Below, one piece after another: positions 42,545-50,608 of a stretch of DNA of 64,000 nt. The notes beneath the pieces were generated by a model that saw only the letters and a program-made list of their open reading frames with translations, was not told the origin of the DNA and did no database searches. Source of the DNA: Agrilactobacillus yilanensis (lineage in GTDB: Bacteria; Bacillota; Bacilli; Lactobacillales; Lactobacillaceae); contig NZ_RHOY01000003.1 of assembly GCF_003946725.1 (NCBI RefSeq), positions 62,001 through 126,000 of the forward strand. Reading direction: 5' to 3'. The first letter of the stretch is position 1. Every line of letters starts with the position of its first letter. Both the position numbers and the translations under genes were made by a program.

Positions 42545-43753
42545 TTAAATTCGTGTTGCAATCAATTCAATCAATTTTTGAGCCAGTACTGTTTTTGGCG
42601 CTTTAGGCAGTACGACTTTCGCTTCATCGGCACTAATCACAACAACTGCGTTTTCATCGCTGTTAAAGCCAATGCCAGCTTGACTGACATCATTAGCAAT
42701 GACCATATCGGCATTTTTAGCTTTTAATTTTGTTTGCGCAAAAGCTTCAAGTTCCGTAGTTTCTGCTGCAAAGCCAACTAAAAATTGATTTTGTTTTTGT
42801 TGTCCTAACGTCGCTAAAATATCTGGATTTTTTACTAATGTAATTTTTTCTAAACTTTCAGCAGAATCTTTTTTGATTTTATGATCAAAAGTTTCTTCTG
42901 GCCGATAGTCCGCCACAGCCGCCGCCATAATCACAACATCCGTTTTAGCAAATTCCGCTTCAACTGCTGTCTGCATTTCTTTAGCTGTCGTTACAGGAAC
43001 CAATTTCACGCCATTGGGTTTTGGTTGATGACTATTGGCGCTGATTAAAGTCACATGGGCACCGGCATAGGCTGCGGCCTGTGCTAAAGCATAGCCCATC
43101 TTACCTGAAGAATTGTTGCCGATGTAACGGACAGGGTCGATGGCTTCGCGTGTCCCGCCAGCGGTGATCACCACATTTTTATTTTTCAAGTTAGATTCAC
43201 TTAGCCGACAACTTTCCAACAAAGTGATTTTATCAAAAATTTCATCTGGTTCAGGCATGCGGCCGTCACCGGCATAACCTTCTGCTAACAACCCATAAGC
43301 TGGCGTGAGAATTGCAACACCATCGGATGCCAACTGGGTTAAATTGCGTTGTGTTGCCGGATTATGTAACATTTTGCTATTCATTGCTGGGACTAAATAT
43401 TTAGGACAGTCCATCGCAATTAACGTAGACGTCACTAAATCATCGGCGATACCATTGGCCATTTTACCAACAATATTTGCGGTTGCTGGTGCAATAATGG
43501 CCATATCGGCCCAATCCGCTAATTTAATATGTACTGGAGATGGATTGAGGTCGTCATTAAACATTTGCGTATAAGTATGTTCATGGATCAATGATTCAAA
43601 AACTAATGGTGTGACAAATTCTTTAGCATGCTCTGTCAAAACAACCCGCACATTTGCCCCATCTTTTTGGAAACGCCGCATTAACATCGGAATTTTGTAA
43701 GCCGCAATCCCACCACTAATAAAAATCACAATATTTCTGTTTTCAAACATCAT
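42545..43753 (-). CDS. coaBC: Bifunctional phosphopantothenoylcysteine decarboxylase/phosphopantothenate-cysteine ligase
   Basis: CoaBC performs two consecutive steps of coenzyme A synthesis. The N-terminal CoaC flavoprotein half has GGIAAYKIPML and the MNSKMLHNPATQ region; the C-terminal CoaB half has TAGGTREAIDPVR and the GKMGYALA segment. The length is 402 residues, normal for the fused form. It begins with two ATG codons (43753, 43750). It lies after rpoZ across a terminator. Confidence 0.97.
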   Translation of the reverse strand: MMFENRNIVIFISGGIAAYKIPMLMRRFQKDGANVRVVLTEHAKEFVTPLVFESLIHEHTYTQMFNDDLNPSPVHIKLADWADMAIIAPATANIVGKMANGIADDLVTSTLIAMDCPKYLVPAMNSKMLHNPATQRNLTQLASDGVAILTPAYGLLAEGYAGDGRMPEPDEIFDKITLLESCRLSESNLKNKNVVITAGGTREAIDPVRYIGNNSSGKMGYALAQAAAYAGAHVTLISANSHQPKPNGVKLVPVTTAKEMQTAVEAEFAKTDVVIMAAAVADYRPEETFDHKIKKDSAESLEKITLVKNPDILATLGQQKQNQFLVGFAAETTELEAFAQTKLKAKNADMVIANDVSQAGIGFNSDENAVVVISADEAKVVLPKAPKTVLAQKLIELIATRI

Positions 43754-43788
43754 AAATACCTCCTAATTTTTTTATAAAATATAAAAAA

Positions 43789-43822
43789 ACTCTTCACCAA
43801 ATAAATTAATCTTGGGAAGAGC
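43789..43822 (-). terminator. Terminator after gmk-rpoZ
   Basis: The stem GCTCTTCCCAA/TTGGTGAAGAGT is followed on the minus strand by a run of seven T. It separates rpoZ from coaBC. Confidence 0.85.
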
Positions 43823-43831
43823 CTTAAACTA

Positions 43832-44092
43832 TTAATTAGATGAATCGTGTTTAGCTTCGCTGTCTAAGCGCTCAGCCTCTTTTTCCATCAAAATTGATTT
43901 TGGATCAATAATAACTTTACCATCCGCAATTTCTTCCATGGCTTGGCCAACTGTCTTTGGTGATTTATAATCTGACAACATTTTAACATCGCCAGCTTCT
44001 AATTCATGGGCACGTTTTGCTGCTAACACCGCCAAAGAATAACGCGAATCAACTTTGTCTAATAACTTGTCGATTGACGGATATGAAATCAT
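43832..44092 (-). CDS. rpoZ: DNA-directed RNA polymerase omega subunit
   Basis: Omega helps assemble RNA polymerase by chaperoning beta-prime. The 86-residue protein has the family segment [14 protein letters not shown] and a conserved middle [15 protein letters not shown]. Its start codon directly abuts the gmk stop, giving translational coupling as in the gmk-rpoZ pair of many Firmicutes. Confidence 0.96.
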   Translation of the reverse strand: MISYPSIDKLLDKVDSRYSLAVLAAKRAHELEAGDVKMLSDYKSPKTVGQAMEEIADGKVIIDPKSILMEKEAERLDSEAKHDSSN

Positions 44093-44710
44093 CTATCTAA
44101 CAACTCCTATCATTTTTTTGTACGTATCAATCACTCGAGGCACCCGTAAATGCTCGCTCTCAATAATTTTTTCAATACGATGAACCGCTAGTCCTACTTT
44201 ATCATTTACCACGGCATAATCATAGTTTTGCATCATTTTTATTTCACCGCGGGCTTTTTCCAACCTTTTTTCAATAGTTGCTTCATCATCTGTGCCCCGC
44301 TTAACAATTCGGTCTCTAAGGCTGACCAAATCTGGTGGGGTTAGAAAAATGAAAACACCATCGGGACATTTCTCGCGAACTTGCATAGCACCATTGACTT
44401 CAATCTCTAAAAAGACATCCGTGCCTGAAGCTAATGTTTCGTTCACGTATCTTAAAGGCGTCCCATAATAATTATCAACATATTTGGCATATTCTAACAT
44501 GCCATCATTTGCTATTTCTGATTCAAATTCTGCTTTTGTTCTAAAATAATAGTCTACCCCGTCCACTTCACCGGGCCGCATTTGCCGGGTGGTCATTGAA
44601 ACAGAATATTTAAAGTTTTGTGCCTTATCTTGTAACATCGCCTGTCGAACAGTACCCTTACCTACTCCGGAAGGCCCAGAAAGGACGATTAGCATGCCGC
44701 GCTTTGACAT
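44093..44710 (-). CDS. gmk: Guanylate kinase
   Basis: Gmk phosphorylates GMP to GDP and recycles cyclic-di-GMP and (p)ppGpp pathway nucleotides. The 205-residue protein has the P-loop [11 protein letters not shown], the GMP-binding segment [17 protein letters not shown] and the [11 protein letters not shown] region. It starts the gmk-rpoZ unit and lies 82 bases after the PC4-like gene. Confidence 0.98.
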   Translation of the reverse strand: MSKRGMLIVLSGPSGVGKGTVRQAMLQDKAQNFKYSVSMTTRQMRPGEVDGVDYYFRTKAEFESEIANDGMLEYAKYVDNYYGTPLRYVNETLASGTDVFLEIEVNGAMQVREKCPDGVFIFLTPPDLVSLRDRIVKRGTDDEATIEKRLEKARGEIKMMQNYDYAVVNDKVGLAVHRIEKIIESEHLRVPRVIDTYKKMIGVVR

Positions 44711-44792
44711 TCTTTTACTGGCTCCTTTTTTTGTTTATTAAAACTATTTTGCACTTTTTCCGATTAATTTTCAAGAAAATTAAAAGAGTTCA

Positions 44793-45008
44793 TTACATTT
44801 CATTTAAAATATTTTTTAAATTGGTCAATTCTTCATTGCTAAGGGTGATCCCTTTACCCATCTTTTCATGATCTTTGGACCAATCTCTTAAATCAAATTT
44901 AGGGGCGCGCTGGTTCCAAGAAACAAGGTTTAGTTCTTTCTGCCAGCCAGATTCATTTTCAGATAAAACCCCAATGTGTTCCATGATTTCATACTCAATT
45001 TTAGCCAT
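44793..45008 (-). CDS. ydbC: PC4/YdbC-like single-stranded DNA-binding protein
   Basis: A 71-residue protein with the pattern EYEIMEHIGVLSENESGWQKELNLVSWN and the following KFDLRDWSKDHEKMGKGITL, which matches the bacterial YdbC family with the fold of the human coactivator PC4. Structures of relatives bind ssDNA as dimers. It is divergent from the YolD-like gene, and the shared 101-base gap carries two SOS-type boxes, so DNA-damage control of this gene is possible but not shown. Confidence 0.88.
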   Translation of the reverse strand: MAKIEYEIMEHIGVLSENESGWQKELNLVSWNQRAPKFDLRDWSKDHEKMGKGITLSNEELTNLKNILNEM

Positions 45009-45045
45009 CTTTAAAACTCCTTAAAGAACTTAATAAAATTTTTAA

Positions 45046-45074
45046 TTGATTTTTAGAACGTGCGTTCATATAAT
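45046..45074 (+). promoter_or_regulatory. Promoter of the YolD-like gene with an embedded SOS box
   Basis: -35 TTGATT (45046-45051), a 17-base spacer and a perfect -10 TATAAT (45069-45074). The spacer contains GAAC-GTGC-GTTC (45056-45067), a perfect inverted repeat matching the SOS core GAAC-N4-GTTC. Confidence 0.85.
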
Positions 45075-45085
45075 AGAATCATAGT

Positions 45086-45099
45086 CAAACAAATGTTCG
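45086..45099 (+). promoter_or_regulatory. Second LexA (SOS) box upstream of the YolD-like gene
   Basis: CAAACAAATGTTCG is the exact reverse complement of the 14-base lexA operator at 16078-16091. It lies between the -10 and the ribosome-binding site, where bound repressor would block the start of transcription. Confidence 0.88.
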
Positions 45100-45109
45100 G
45101 AGGCCAATT

Positions 45110-45439
45110 ATGGAAGCTAAAAAAATATTTTTACATTCAATTAGAGAAATTACCGCCAATTTAATGACCACTTATGAAAGACTAATGGATGACGAATCAA
45201 CCTATTCAGCACCATCTACTTTATTAAATAAACAAATGCCAATTGCACAATTAGACTGCTTTATCAAACAAGCACAAGCTCGGAAATATACCATTCGCTT
45301 ACAAACTAAGCAGCAACAAACATTAGTCGGGCGTATTGTCGAAATCACAGATCAGCAACAACTTATTTTAACCAATCGTAATCACCATCAAAATGCTTTA
45401 TTGCCCCTCAATAGTGTGCAAGCCATTCAACGTCAATAA
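45110..45439 (+). CDS. YolD-like small protein under SOS-type control
   Basis: A soluble 109-residue protein without signal or membrane segments. Its second half (TLVGRIVEITDQQQLILTN followed by ALLPLNSVQAI) resembles the C-terminal part of YolD-like proteins, which accompany Y-family polymerases of the UvrX/DinB type. The N-terminus lacks the usual Lys-Trp-x-Pro-Phe stretch, so the assignment is tentative. The start is ATG 45110 after CGGAGG. No polymerase gene is adjacent: the next gene is convergent. Two SOS boxes in the promoter argue for DNA-damage induction. Confidence 0.7.
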   Translation: MEAKKIFLHSIREITANLMTTYERLMDDESTYSAPSTLLNKQMPIAQLDCFIKQAQARKYTIRLQTKQQQTLVGRIVEITDQQQLILTNRNHHQNALLPLNSVQAIQRQ

Positions 45440-45450
45440 TTTAATTTATC

Positions 45451-45487
45451 AAAAGTCAGATTAAAAATTAATTTTGAGCTGGCTTTT
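45451..45487 (+). terminator. Terminator after the YolD-like gene
   Basis: The stem AAAAGTCAG/CTGGCTTTT has one wobble pair, an A/T-rich inner dyad, and TTTTTTA at its end. The opposite strand is also T-rich after the hairpin, so it may also serve the convergent TMEM175-like gene. Confidence 0.8.
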
Positions 45488-45524
45488 TTATCGTTAATTC
45501 ACCTAATATTTGGCACCGTTACGG

Positions 45525-46154
45525 TCAGCCCCCTTGTTCATTTAAGCGCACCAGTCGTTTATTCATTCTTAAATAAGCAAGAAAATGAAAAATAATACTT
45601 GCTACTAATAAAAAGGCCCCCAGCCAAACGGACCAAAAAGTGGCTAAGATGGCTAAGCTATACATAATGACACTGCGTACTGGATCAAATTTAATGGCGG
45701 TGTAAAAAGAGGCCGCCCCAGGATTACTTTTTAATTCTGGATGACGGTGTAAATAAAGATAGACGAAAAAGAAAGTTGCCGAAATGAATAAGGCCACTAG
45801 ATCATATGCCACGAAAGCCGTTTGCATATCCTGTCGATTACGACTAGTTAAAGCCGTCGCCACCAAAGATATGGGATAGTCCAATAAGGTAATGCTAAAT
45901 AACATCAGTAAATTTAATAAGTTGATGTTACGATCAATTTGCCGCAGCAGACTGAAATAGTCATGGTGGAACAGCCATAATGTGCCCACATAAAAATACG
46001 AGAGACCATACGCCAAAAGCAACGGCCATTGTCCCAATAATCCGGTTAATAGGTGGCCTTCCTGGTAATTCGGGATATGAAATTCTAAGACCAAAATCGT
46101 AATTAAAATTGCAAAAATACCATCACTAAATGCTTGGAATCGTTCGAGCTTCAT
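45525..46154 (-). CDS. TMEM175-family (DUF1211) membrane protein, putative potassium channel
   Basis: A membrane protein of 209 residues with six hydrophobic helices. The first helix carries the family hallmark ERFQAFSDGIFAI (Phe-Ser-Asp), which lines the pore in bacterial TMEM175 K+ channels. The start is ATG 46154, 6 bases after GGGAGGG; an ATG two codons earlier is too close to that site. A 17-base palindrome (46203-46219) lies upstream at its candidate promoter. The substrate is inferred from family. Confidence 0.88.
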   Translation of the reverse strand: MKLERFQAFSDGIFAILITILVLEFHIPNYQEGHLLTGLLGQWPLLLAYGLSYFYVGTLWLFHHDYFSLLRQIDRNINLLNLLMLFSITLLDYPISLVATALTSRNRQDMQTAFVAYDLVALFISATFFFVYLYLHRHPELKSNPGAASFYTAIKFDPVRSVIMYSLAILATFWSVWLGAFLLVASIIFHFLAYLRMNKRLVRLNEQGG

Positions 46155-46202
46155 TGACATCCCTCCCAATAATTTCATTAGAATAGCACAATTTATCAAC
46201 AA

Positions 46203-46219
46203 TTACGAGTGGCTCGTAA
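46203..46219. promoter_or_regulatory. Palindrome TTACGAG-TGG-CTCGTAA upstream of the TMEM175-like gene
   Basis: A perfect 7-bp inverted repeat with a 3-base centre. On the minus strand it begins at the -35 position of a candidate extended -10 promoter (TGC-TATTCT, 46088 to 46180 side: 46188-46180). No T-run follows it on the minus strand, so it looks more like an operator than a terminator for recN. Confidence 0.45.
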
Positions 46220-46258
46220 AAATAAATTGTTATTTGAAATTAAAGTTCAACCGCCAAT

Positions 46259-47971
46259 TTAGTTTTTTAATTGTGTCAGCTGTTCTTTTTCCACATCAGC
46301 TAACCGCAATAACTCATGGGCATGTTCTAAAGACAACGCCGTTATTTCAGTGCCGGCGATCATCCGAGCGATCTCTTCAACCCGCTCTTTGGCTACCAAT
46401 GGCGTTACCGAAGTTGTGGTGCGATTGGCTTGAACCTGTTTTTGAATCAGCAGCTGAAAATCCGCCATAGCCGCAACTTGCGGTAGGTGGGTAATACATA
46501 ATACTTGCGAGCTTTGACCAATAATTTCAATTTTGTTGGCAATCGCTTGAGCGACCCGGCCGCTGACGCCTGTATCAACCTCATCAAAAATTATACTGGT
46601 GACCCCTTCATTACGGGAAAAAATCGTTTTTATAGCTAACATAATTCGTGATAATTCCCCACCAGACGCAATTTTAGCCAGTGGCTTACTGGTTTCACCA
46701 GGATTGGTTTGTATATAAAATTCAACGCTATCTTGTCCCGTTTCCATGAAATGTGGTGTTTGGTCAGCGTCTAGAAAAACAACTGAAAATTTAGCCTTAT
46801 CCATGTACAAATCTGCCAATTCTTGCTGTACGGCACTTGTTAATGCTAGGCCTGCTTGGTGGCGAACCTTGGAAAGTTTTGCTGCGGTTTTAGTCACTGC
46901 GGCTTTTGCTGTGGTGACTTGTTGTGTTAGCTCATCATTATCGGCGTCAATGTTTTCCATTTCGTCCAATTCTTTTTTGATCTTATCATAATATTTCAAA
47001 ACCGCCGCGATATCTTGACCATACTTATGTTTTAATTCCGTCAAAGTTTCCAAACGCTTCTCAATCGAATCCAGACGACCCTCATCCCAAGATAGACTGT
47101 CTAACTGCCGCGAAATTTCACTGGCCGCATCTTGCAGCTCATAAAAAGCACTGTCTATACTTTCGGACAAAGCTCCATAAGCTGGGTCTAGAGCCGCAAT
47201 ATCTTGCATCGCGGACATGGCCACGCCTAAACGGTCAATTGTATTTTGTTCATCCCCATTTAAAGCTTGATAGCTACTGGCCAAACTTTCATTAATCCGC
47301 TGAAAATTTTCCAGCCGATCCCGTTCTGTGATAAGCTGATCTTCTTCATTTAATTGCAAATTCGCTGCTTCAATTTCAGAGGTTTGAAATTTCAAGATAT
47401 CTAATCGTTGGGCCCATTCTTGCTCATGTTCTTGACGTTTTTTTAAAGTTTGACGTAATTTTTTATACTGCGCATATTGTGTTTGATATGTTTTAAGAAC
47501 GGGTTTAATTTTTTTCTGGGCGAAATGATCCAATAAGCCTAGATGTTTTTCTGGATACATCAACTCTTGATGTTCATTTTGGCCATGAATATCCACCAGC
47601 ATTTCACCGATATGCTTCAAAATAGTTGTATTCACTAAATGACCATTAATCCGACAGCTGCTGCGGCCATTTTGATTAATGTCGCGTTGCACTAAGATAG
47701 TGTCATCTTCTTGAGGGATGCCATAAGTTTCCAACCGTGCCTTAATTGCCGTGACATCATCCACAACAAATAAACCTTCTAAGGTACATTTCTTTGCACC
47801 AGTTCGAATAAAATCCGCTGAGCCACGACCGCCGGCTAATAAACCGACTGCATCAATAATAATGGATTTTCCGGCACCGGTTTCCCCAGTCAAAACAGTC
47901 ATACCACGATTAAAATCAATCGTTAATGTTTCAATGATTGCAAAGTCATGAATTACTAATTCTTGCAACAT
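46259..47971 (-). CDS. recN: DNA repair protein RecN
   Basis: RecN is an SMC-like ATPase recruited early to double-strand breaks. The 570-residue product has Walker A GETGAGKSIII near the N-terminus, two coiled-coil arms with a short hinge, the signature LASGGELSRIMLAI and Walker B IIFDEVDTGVSG. It lies after argR, the conserved tlyA-argR-recN order. I saw no SOS box upstream of it. Confidence 0.97.
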   Translation of the reverse strand: MLQELVIHDFAIIETLTIDFNRGMTVLTGETGAGKSIIIDAVGLLAGGRGSADFIRTGAKKCTLEGLFVVDDVTAIKARLETYGIPQEDDTILVQRDINQNGRSSCRINGHLVNTTILKHIGEMLVDIHGQNEHQELMYPEKHLGLLDHFAQKKIKPVLKTYQTQYAQYKKLRQTLKKRQEHEQEWAQRLDILKFQTSEIEAANLQLNEEDQLITERDRLENFQRINESLASSYQALNGDEQNTIDRLGVAMSAMQDIAALDPAYGALSESIDSAFYELQDAASEISRQLDSLSWDEGRLDSIEKRLETLTELKHKYGQDIAAVLKYYDKIKKELDEMENIDADNDELTQQVTTAKAAVTKTAAKLSKVRHQAGLALTSAVQQELADLYMDKAKFSVVFLDADQTPHFMETGQDSVEFYIQTNPGETSKPLAKIASGGELSRIMLAIKTIFSRNEGVTSIIFDEVDTGVSGRVAQAIANKIEIIGQSSQVLCITHLPQVAAMADFQLLIQKQVQANRTTTSVTPLVAKERVEEIARMIAGTEITALSLEHAHELLRLADVEKEQLTQLKN

Positions 47972-48078
47972 TTATTCTCTCACCTTTTTCAAAGCATCCC
48001 TAGCGTTTAATTTTTACATCTTTTAAACCACGATTAACCCTTCAGTGACAATCTATAAAAATCTGATTAAAAAAAGAA

Positions 48079-48110
48079 ACTGGGTCCAAAAGCCTAAGCC
48101 TTGTCTCAGT
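48079..48110 (-). terminator. Imperfect terminator after argR
   Basis: The stem ACTGGG/CTCAGT has an imperfect inner helix and is followed on the minus strand by TTTCTTTTTTT. The core (CTGGG-C-AAAA) recalls the other terminators of this window. Confidence 0.55.
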
Positions 48111-48150
48111 ACCTTTTTAATAAATAAATCTCTAAAATTTTAAATGAAAG

Positions 48151-48603
48151 TTATTTGATCAGATTTAAAATTTTCTTCTGCAGCGCTTCTGCACTGGTTT
48201 CATTTTTAGCCACAATAAAAATCGAATCATCATCACCAATATTTCCAAATAATTCTGAAAAATGCATTTGATAAATTAAGCTGGAAATTGCAGCAGCACT
48301 GCCCGGTAATGTTTTTAAAAATAATAATTCATGCTGCCGAGTTAATGATACAAAAGCATCTTTTAAGGAACGACTGAGTTTTTTATCCACGTCCATCTGT
48401 CGTTCAACCGGTAGACTGTAGCGGTAGCCACCATGACTTGCTGGGACTTTAATCAATTCCATCGCTTTGATATCCCGAGAAATCGTTGCTTGAGTCACAT
48501 CAAAACCTTTGTCATTTAGCAGCCGGACAAAGTCTTGCTGGCGCTGCACTTCATGTTCTCGGATCAATTGCTTGATTAAATGTTGTCGCTCGGCTCTATT
48601 CAT
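48151..48603 (-). CDS. argR: Arginine repressor ArgR/AhrC
   Basis: ArgR is a hexameric arginine-sensing regulator of arginine synthesis and deiminase genes. The 150-residue protein has an N-terminal winged helix (VTQATISRDIKAMELIKV) and a C-terminal trimer domain with the arginine-binding GNIGDDDSIFIV. The start is ATG 48603 after AGGTGAT; the upstream GTG overlaps this site. It sits between tlyA and recN, the AhrC position. Lactobacilli often carry a second ArgR elsewhere. Confidence 0.95.
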   Translation of the reverse strand: MNRAERQHLIKQLIREHEVQRQQDFVRLLNDKGFDVTQATISRDIKAMELIKVPASHGGYRYSLPVERQMDVDKKLSRSLKDAFVSLTRQHELLFLKTLPGSAAAISSLIYQMHFSELFGNIGDDDSIFIVAKNETSAEALQKKILNLIK

Positions 48604-48631
48604 TGCTATCACCTACTACTTACTAATTAAT

Positions 48632-48653
48632 ATATGCATATTATATCATTAAT
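48632..48653 (-). promoter_or_regulatory. Candidate argR promoter/operator
   Basis: A perfect -10 TATAAT (48645-48640) overlaps the palindrome ATATGCATAT (48632-48641), with ATTAAT at 48648-48653 and again at 48626-48631. The A/T-rich dyad resembles ARG boxes in composition. The -35 is weak (CATGTT). Confidence 0.4.
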
Positions 48654-48682
48654 TTGGGCACAACATGATTTAAAACGAAATT

Positions 48683-49516
48683 TTATTCACTTTTTGTATG
48701 CTTATTCAATTCTTCATTAGTTCGATTTAACAAAGCCTCAATATCCACACCTTCCGCAATTGTCCCCGGCTCAGTGACCCGATTGCGCAGCCAAATTAAA
48801 AATTCAATGTTACCGCTGCCGCCCTTAATCGGCGAAAAATCTAAGCCTAAGACATCATAATGATGCGCCGCTGCAAACTGAACAATCATCTCTAAAACTT
48901 GACGGTGCACCTTAGGATCGCGGACAATACCGTGCTTGCCAACATTTTCTGGACCAGCTTCAAATTGCGGCTTAATCAAAGCCACTAAATCATGATCCGG
49001 TTTTAAAATCGCTGCAAGTGGCGGTAAAATCAACTTTAATGAAATAAATGACACATCCGTCACTGCAAAATCTGGTAAACCTTGTGTAAAATCTTCAGGC
49101 TTGCTATAACGGAAATTTACCCGCTCCATCACGGCAACTTTGGGATGTTCCCGTAGTTTCCAAGCCAATTGGTTATAGCCCACATCTAGGGCATAAACTA
49201 ATTTGGCACCGTTGCGCAAAGAGACATCCGTAAAGCCCCCCGTAGAAGAACCGATATCCAGCACCACTTTGTCAGTAACATCAATCTTAAATACTTTTAA
49301 AGCCTTCGCCAATTTTAAACCGCCGCGACTGACATAAGGTATCTTGCGGCCTTTGAGCTGCAACTGGGTATCTCCAGGAATTTTGACCCCTGGTTTATCT
49401 AAGCGTTGATTGTTTTGATCATATATTTCTCCGGCCATCACCGACCGTTTTGCCTGTTCACGGGAATCAAACAACCCTTGGGCAACTGCTAAAACATCTA
49501 CACGTTCTTTTTTCAT
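48683..49516 (-). CDS. tlyA: TlyA-family rRNA 2'-O-methyltransferase (YqxC)
   Basis: The protein has an N-terminal S4 RNA-binding domain (VDVLAVAQGLFDSREQAKRSV) and a C-terminal FtsJ-like methyltransferase domain (VVLDIGSSTGGFTDVSL and DFAVTDVSFISLKLI). Family members methylate ribosomal RNA riboses; they were once called hemolysin A. The length of 277 residues is typical. It overlaps ispA by 4 bases. Confidence 0.93.
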   Translation of the reverse strand: MKKERVDVLAVAQGLFDSREQAKRSVMAGEIYDQNNQRLDKPGVKIPGDTQLQLKGRKIPYVSRGGLKLAKALKVFKIDVTDKVVLDIGSSTGGFTDVSLRNGAKLVYALDVGYNQLAWKLREHPKVAVMERVNFRYSKPEDFTQGLPDFAVTDVSFISLKLILPPLAAILKPDHDLVALIKPQFEAGPENVGKHGIVRDPKVHRQVLEMIVQFAAAHHYDVLGLDFSPIKGGSGNIEFLIWLRNRVTEPGTIAEGVDIEALLNRTNEELNKHTKSE

Positions 49517-50367
49517 CGCACCTGCCTGAAATATTCAAAATAACTATCTAACAACGTTAAATCCGGTCCTGAAATGCTATTTAAAGCGGTTTTAGCTTTA
49601 GTTAACGTTTGTGTCAAATACGCTTTGGCCGCCTCAAGTCCTAACATCGTTGCAAAAGTGGCTTTCTTTTCAGCGGTGTCTTGACCGCTTTCAAAATCAC
49701 TGATGTCATCAGCAATTTGAAAAGCCAAACCAAAATTGCGGGCAAAAACCGTTAAAGCTTCGTATTGCTGGGCATCTACTTTGGCGATCGTTGCCCCCAT
49801 CAAAATAGCACTTTGCAATAACGCAGCTGTTTTTTGCAATTCCATTGTTTCTAAAGTGGTTAAATCAATCTTTTCACCGGTTGTTGTAATGTCGGTGTAT
49901 TGACCCGCGACCATCTGGCTTGGGCCAGCAGCTTGGCTCAATAAAGCAACCAGCTTAATCCGAATCGCTGCATCAAATTCACTGCGGCTCAGCCATTCAA
50001 AAGCCACCGTCAACAGCCCGTCCCCGGCTAAAATAGCTTGGGCTTCACCGAATTTTTTATGATTTGCTAATTGCCCCCGACGATAATCATCATTATCCAT
50101 AGCTGGTAAGTCATCATGAATTAACGAATAAGTATGCACTAATTCTAAAGCAGCTGCCGGTAAATAGCTTGCTTTTGTAAGCGTTCCAAAACTAGCCACC
50201 GTGCTCAATAGTAATAATGGTCGCAAGCGTTTGCCACCAACACCGATAGAATATTGCATCGCTGTTTTCAACGTCGGATGTGACACCGTCTGTCCCATAG
50301 TCTGTTCAATTGTCTGCTCTAATGTGGGTAAAACCTGCTTGGCGAAGTCTTGATAATTAAGCATCAT
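49513..50367 (-). CDS. ispA: Farnesyl (geranyl) diphosphate synthase
   Basis: IspA condenses isopentenyl and allylic diphosphates to farnesyl diphosphate, the primer for UppS. The first Asp-rich motif is DDLPAMDND and the second is DDISD ([11 protein letters not shown]). The length of 284 residues is normal. The gene starts with two ATG codons (50367, 50364) inside the end of xseB and overlaps tlyA by 4 bases, so the xseA-xseB-ispA-tlyA run is tightly coupled. Confidence 0.96.
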   Translation of the reverse strand: MMLNYQDFAKQVLPTLEQTIEQTMGQTVSHPTLKTAMQYSIGVGGKRLRPLLLLSTVASFGTLTKASYLPAAALELVHTYSLIHDDLPAMDNDDYRRGQLANHKKFGEAQAILAGDGLLTVAFEWLSRSEFDAAIRIKLVALLSQAAGPSQMVAGQYTDITTTGEKIDLTTLETMELQKTAALLQSAILMGATIAKVDAQQYEALTVFARNFGLAFQIADDISDFESGQDTAEKKATFATMLGLEAAKAYLTQTLTKAKTALNSISGPDLTLLDSYFEYFRQVR

Positions 50368-50608
50368 GGTCTACCGTATTTTCCGTATGTTCAGGGGATT
50401 CAAAATCAACGATTTCACCGTTATCGGTCATGACTTTAGTCAGCGTTTCTTGAACGCTAGTCAATGTCTGTTCCAAAGTTTGACTGAGCTTTACCCCAGT
50501 TTGAAATTGCGCTAATGCCTCTTCTAACGGCACATCGCCTTGTTCCAAGTTGGCAACAATTTTTTCTAACTGTGCTAAATTTTCTTCAAATGTTGGTTTT
50601 TTAGTCAT
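50357..50608 (-). CDS. xseB: Exodeoxyribonuclease VII small subunit
   Basis: XseB partners with XseA in a nuclease that degrades single-stranded DNA from both ends. The 83-residue helical protein has the family pattern [26 protein letters not shown]. It overlaps xseA by 8 bases and ispA by 11 bases. Confidence 0.96.
   Translation of the reverse strand: MTKKPTFEENLAQLEKIVANLEQGDVPLEEALAQFQTGVKLSQTLEQTLTSVQETLTKVMTDNGEIVDFESPEHTENTVDHDA

Noticed and set aside
46234-46470. 78-codon plus-strand frame near the recN 3' end
   Set aside because: Most of it is antisense to recN, and it has no supporting start signals.
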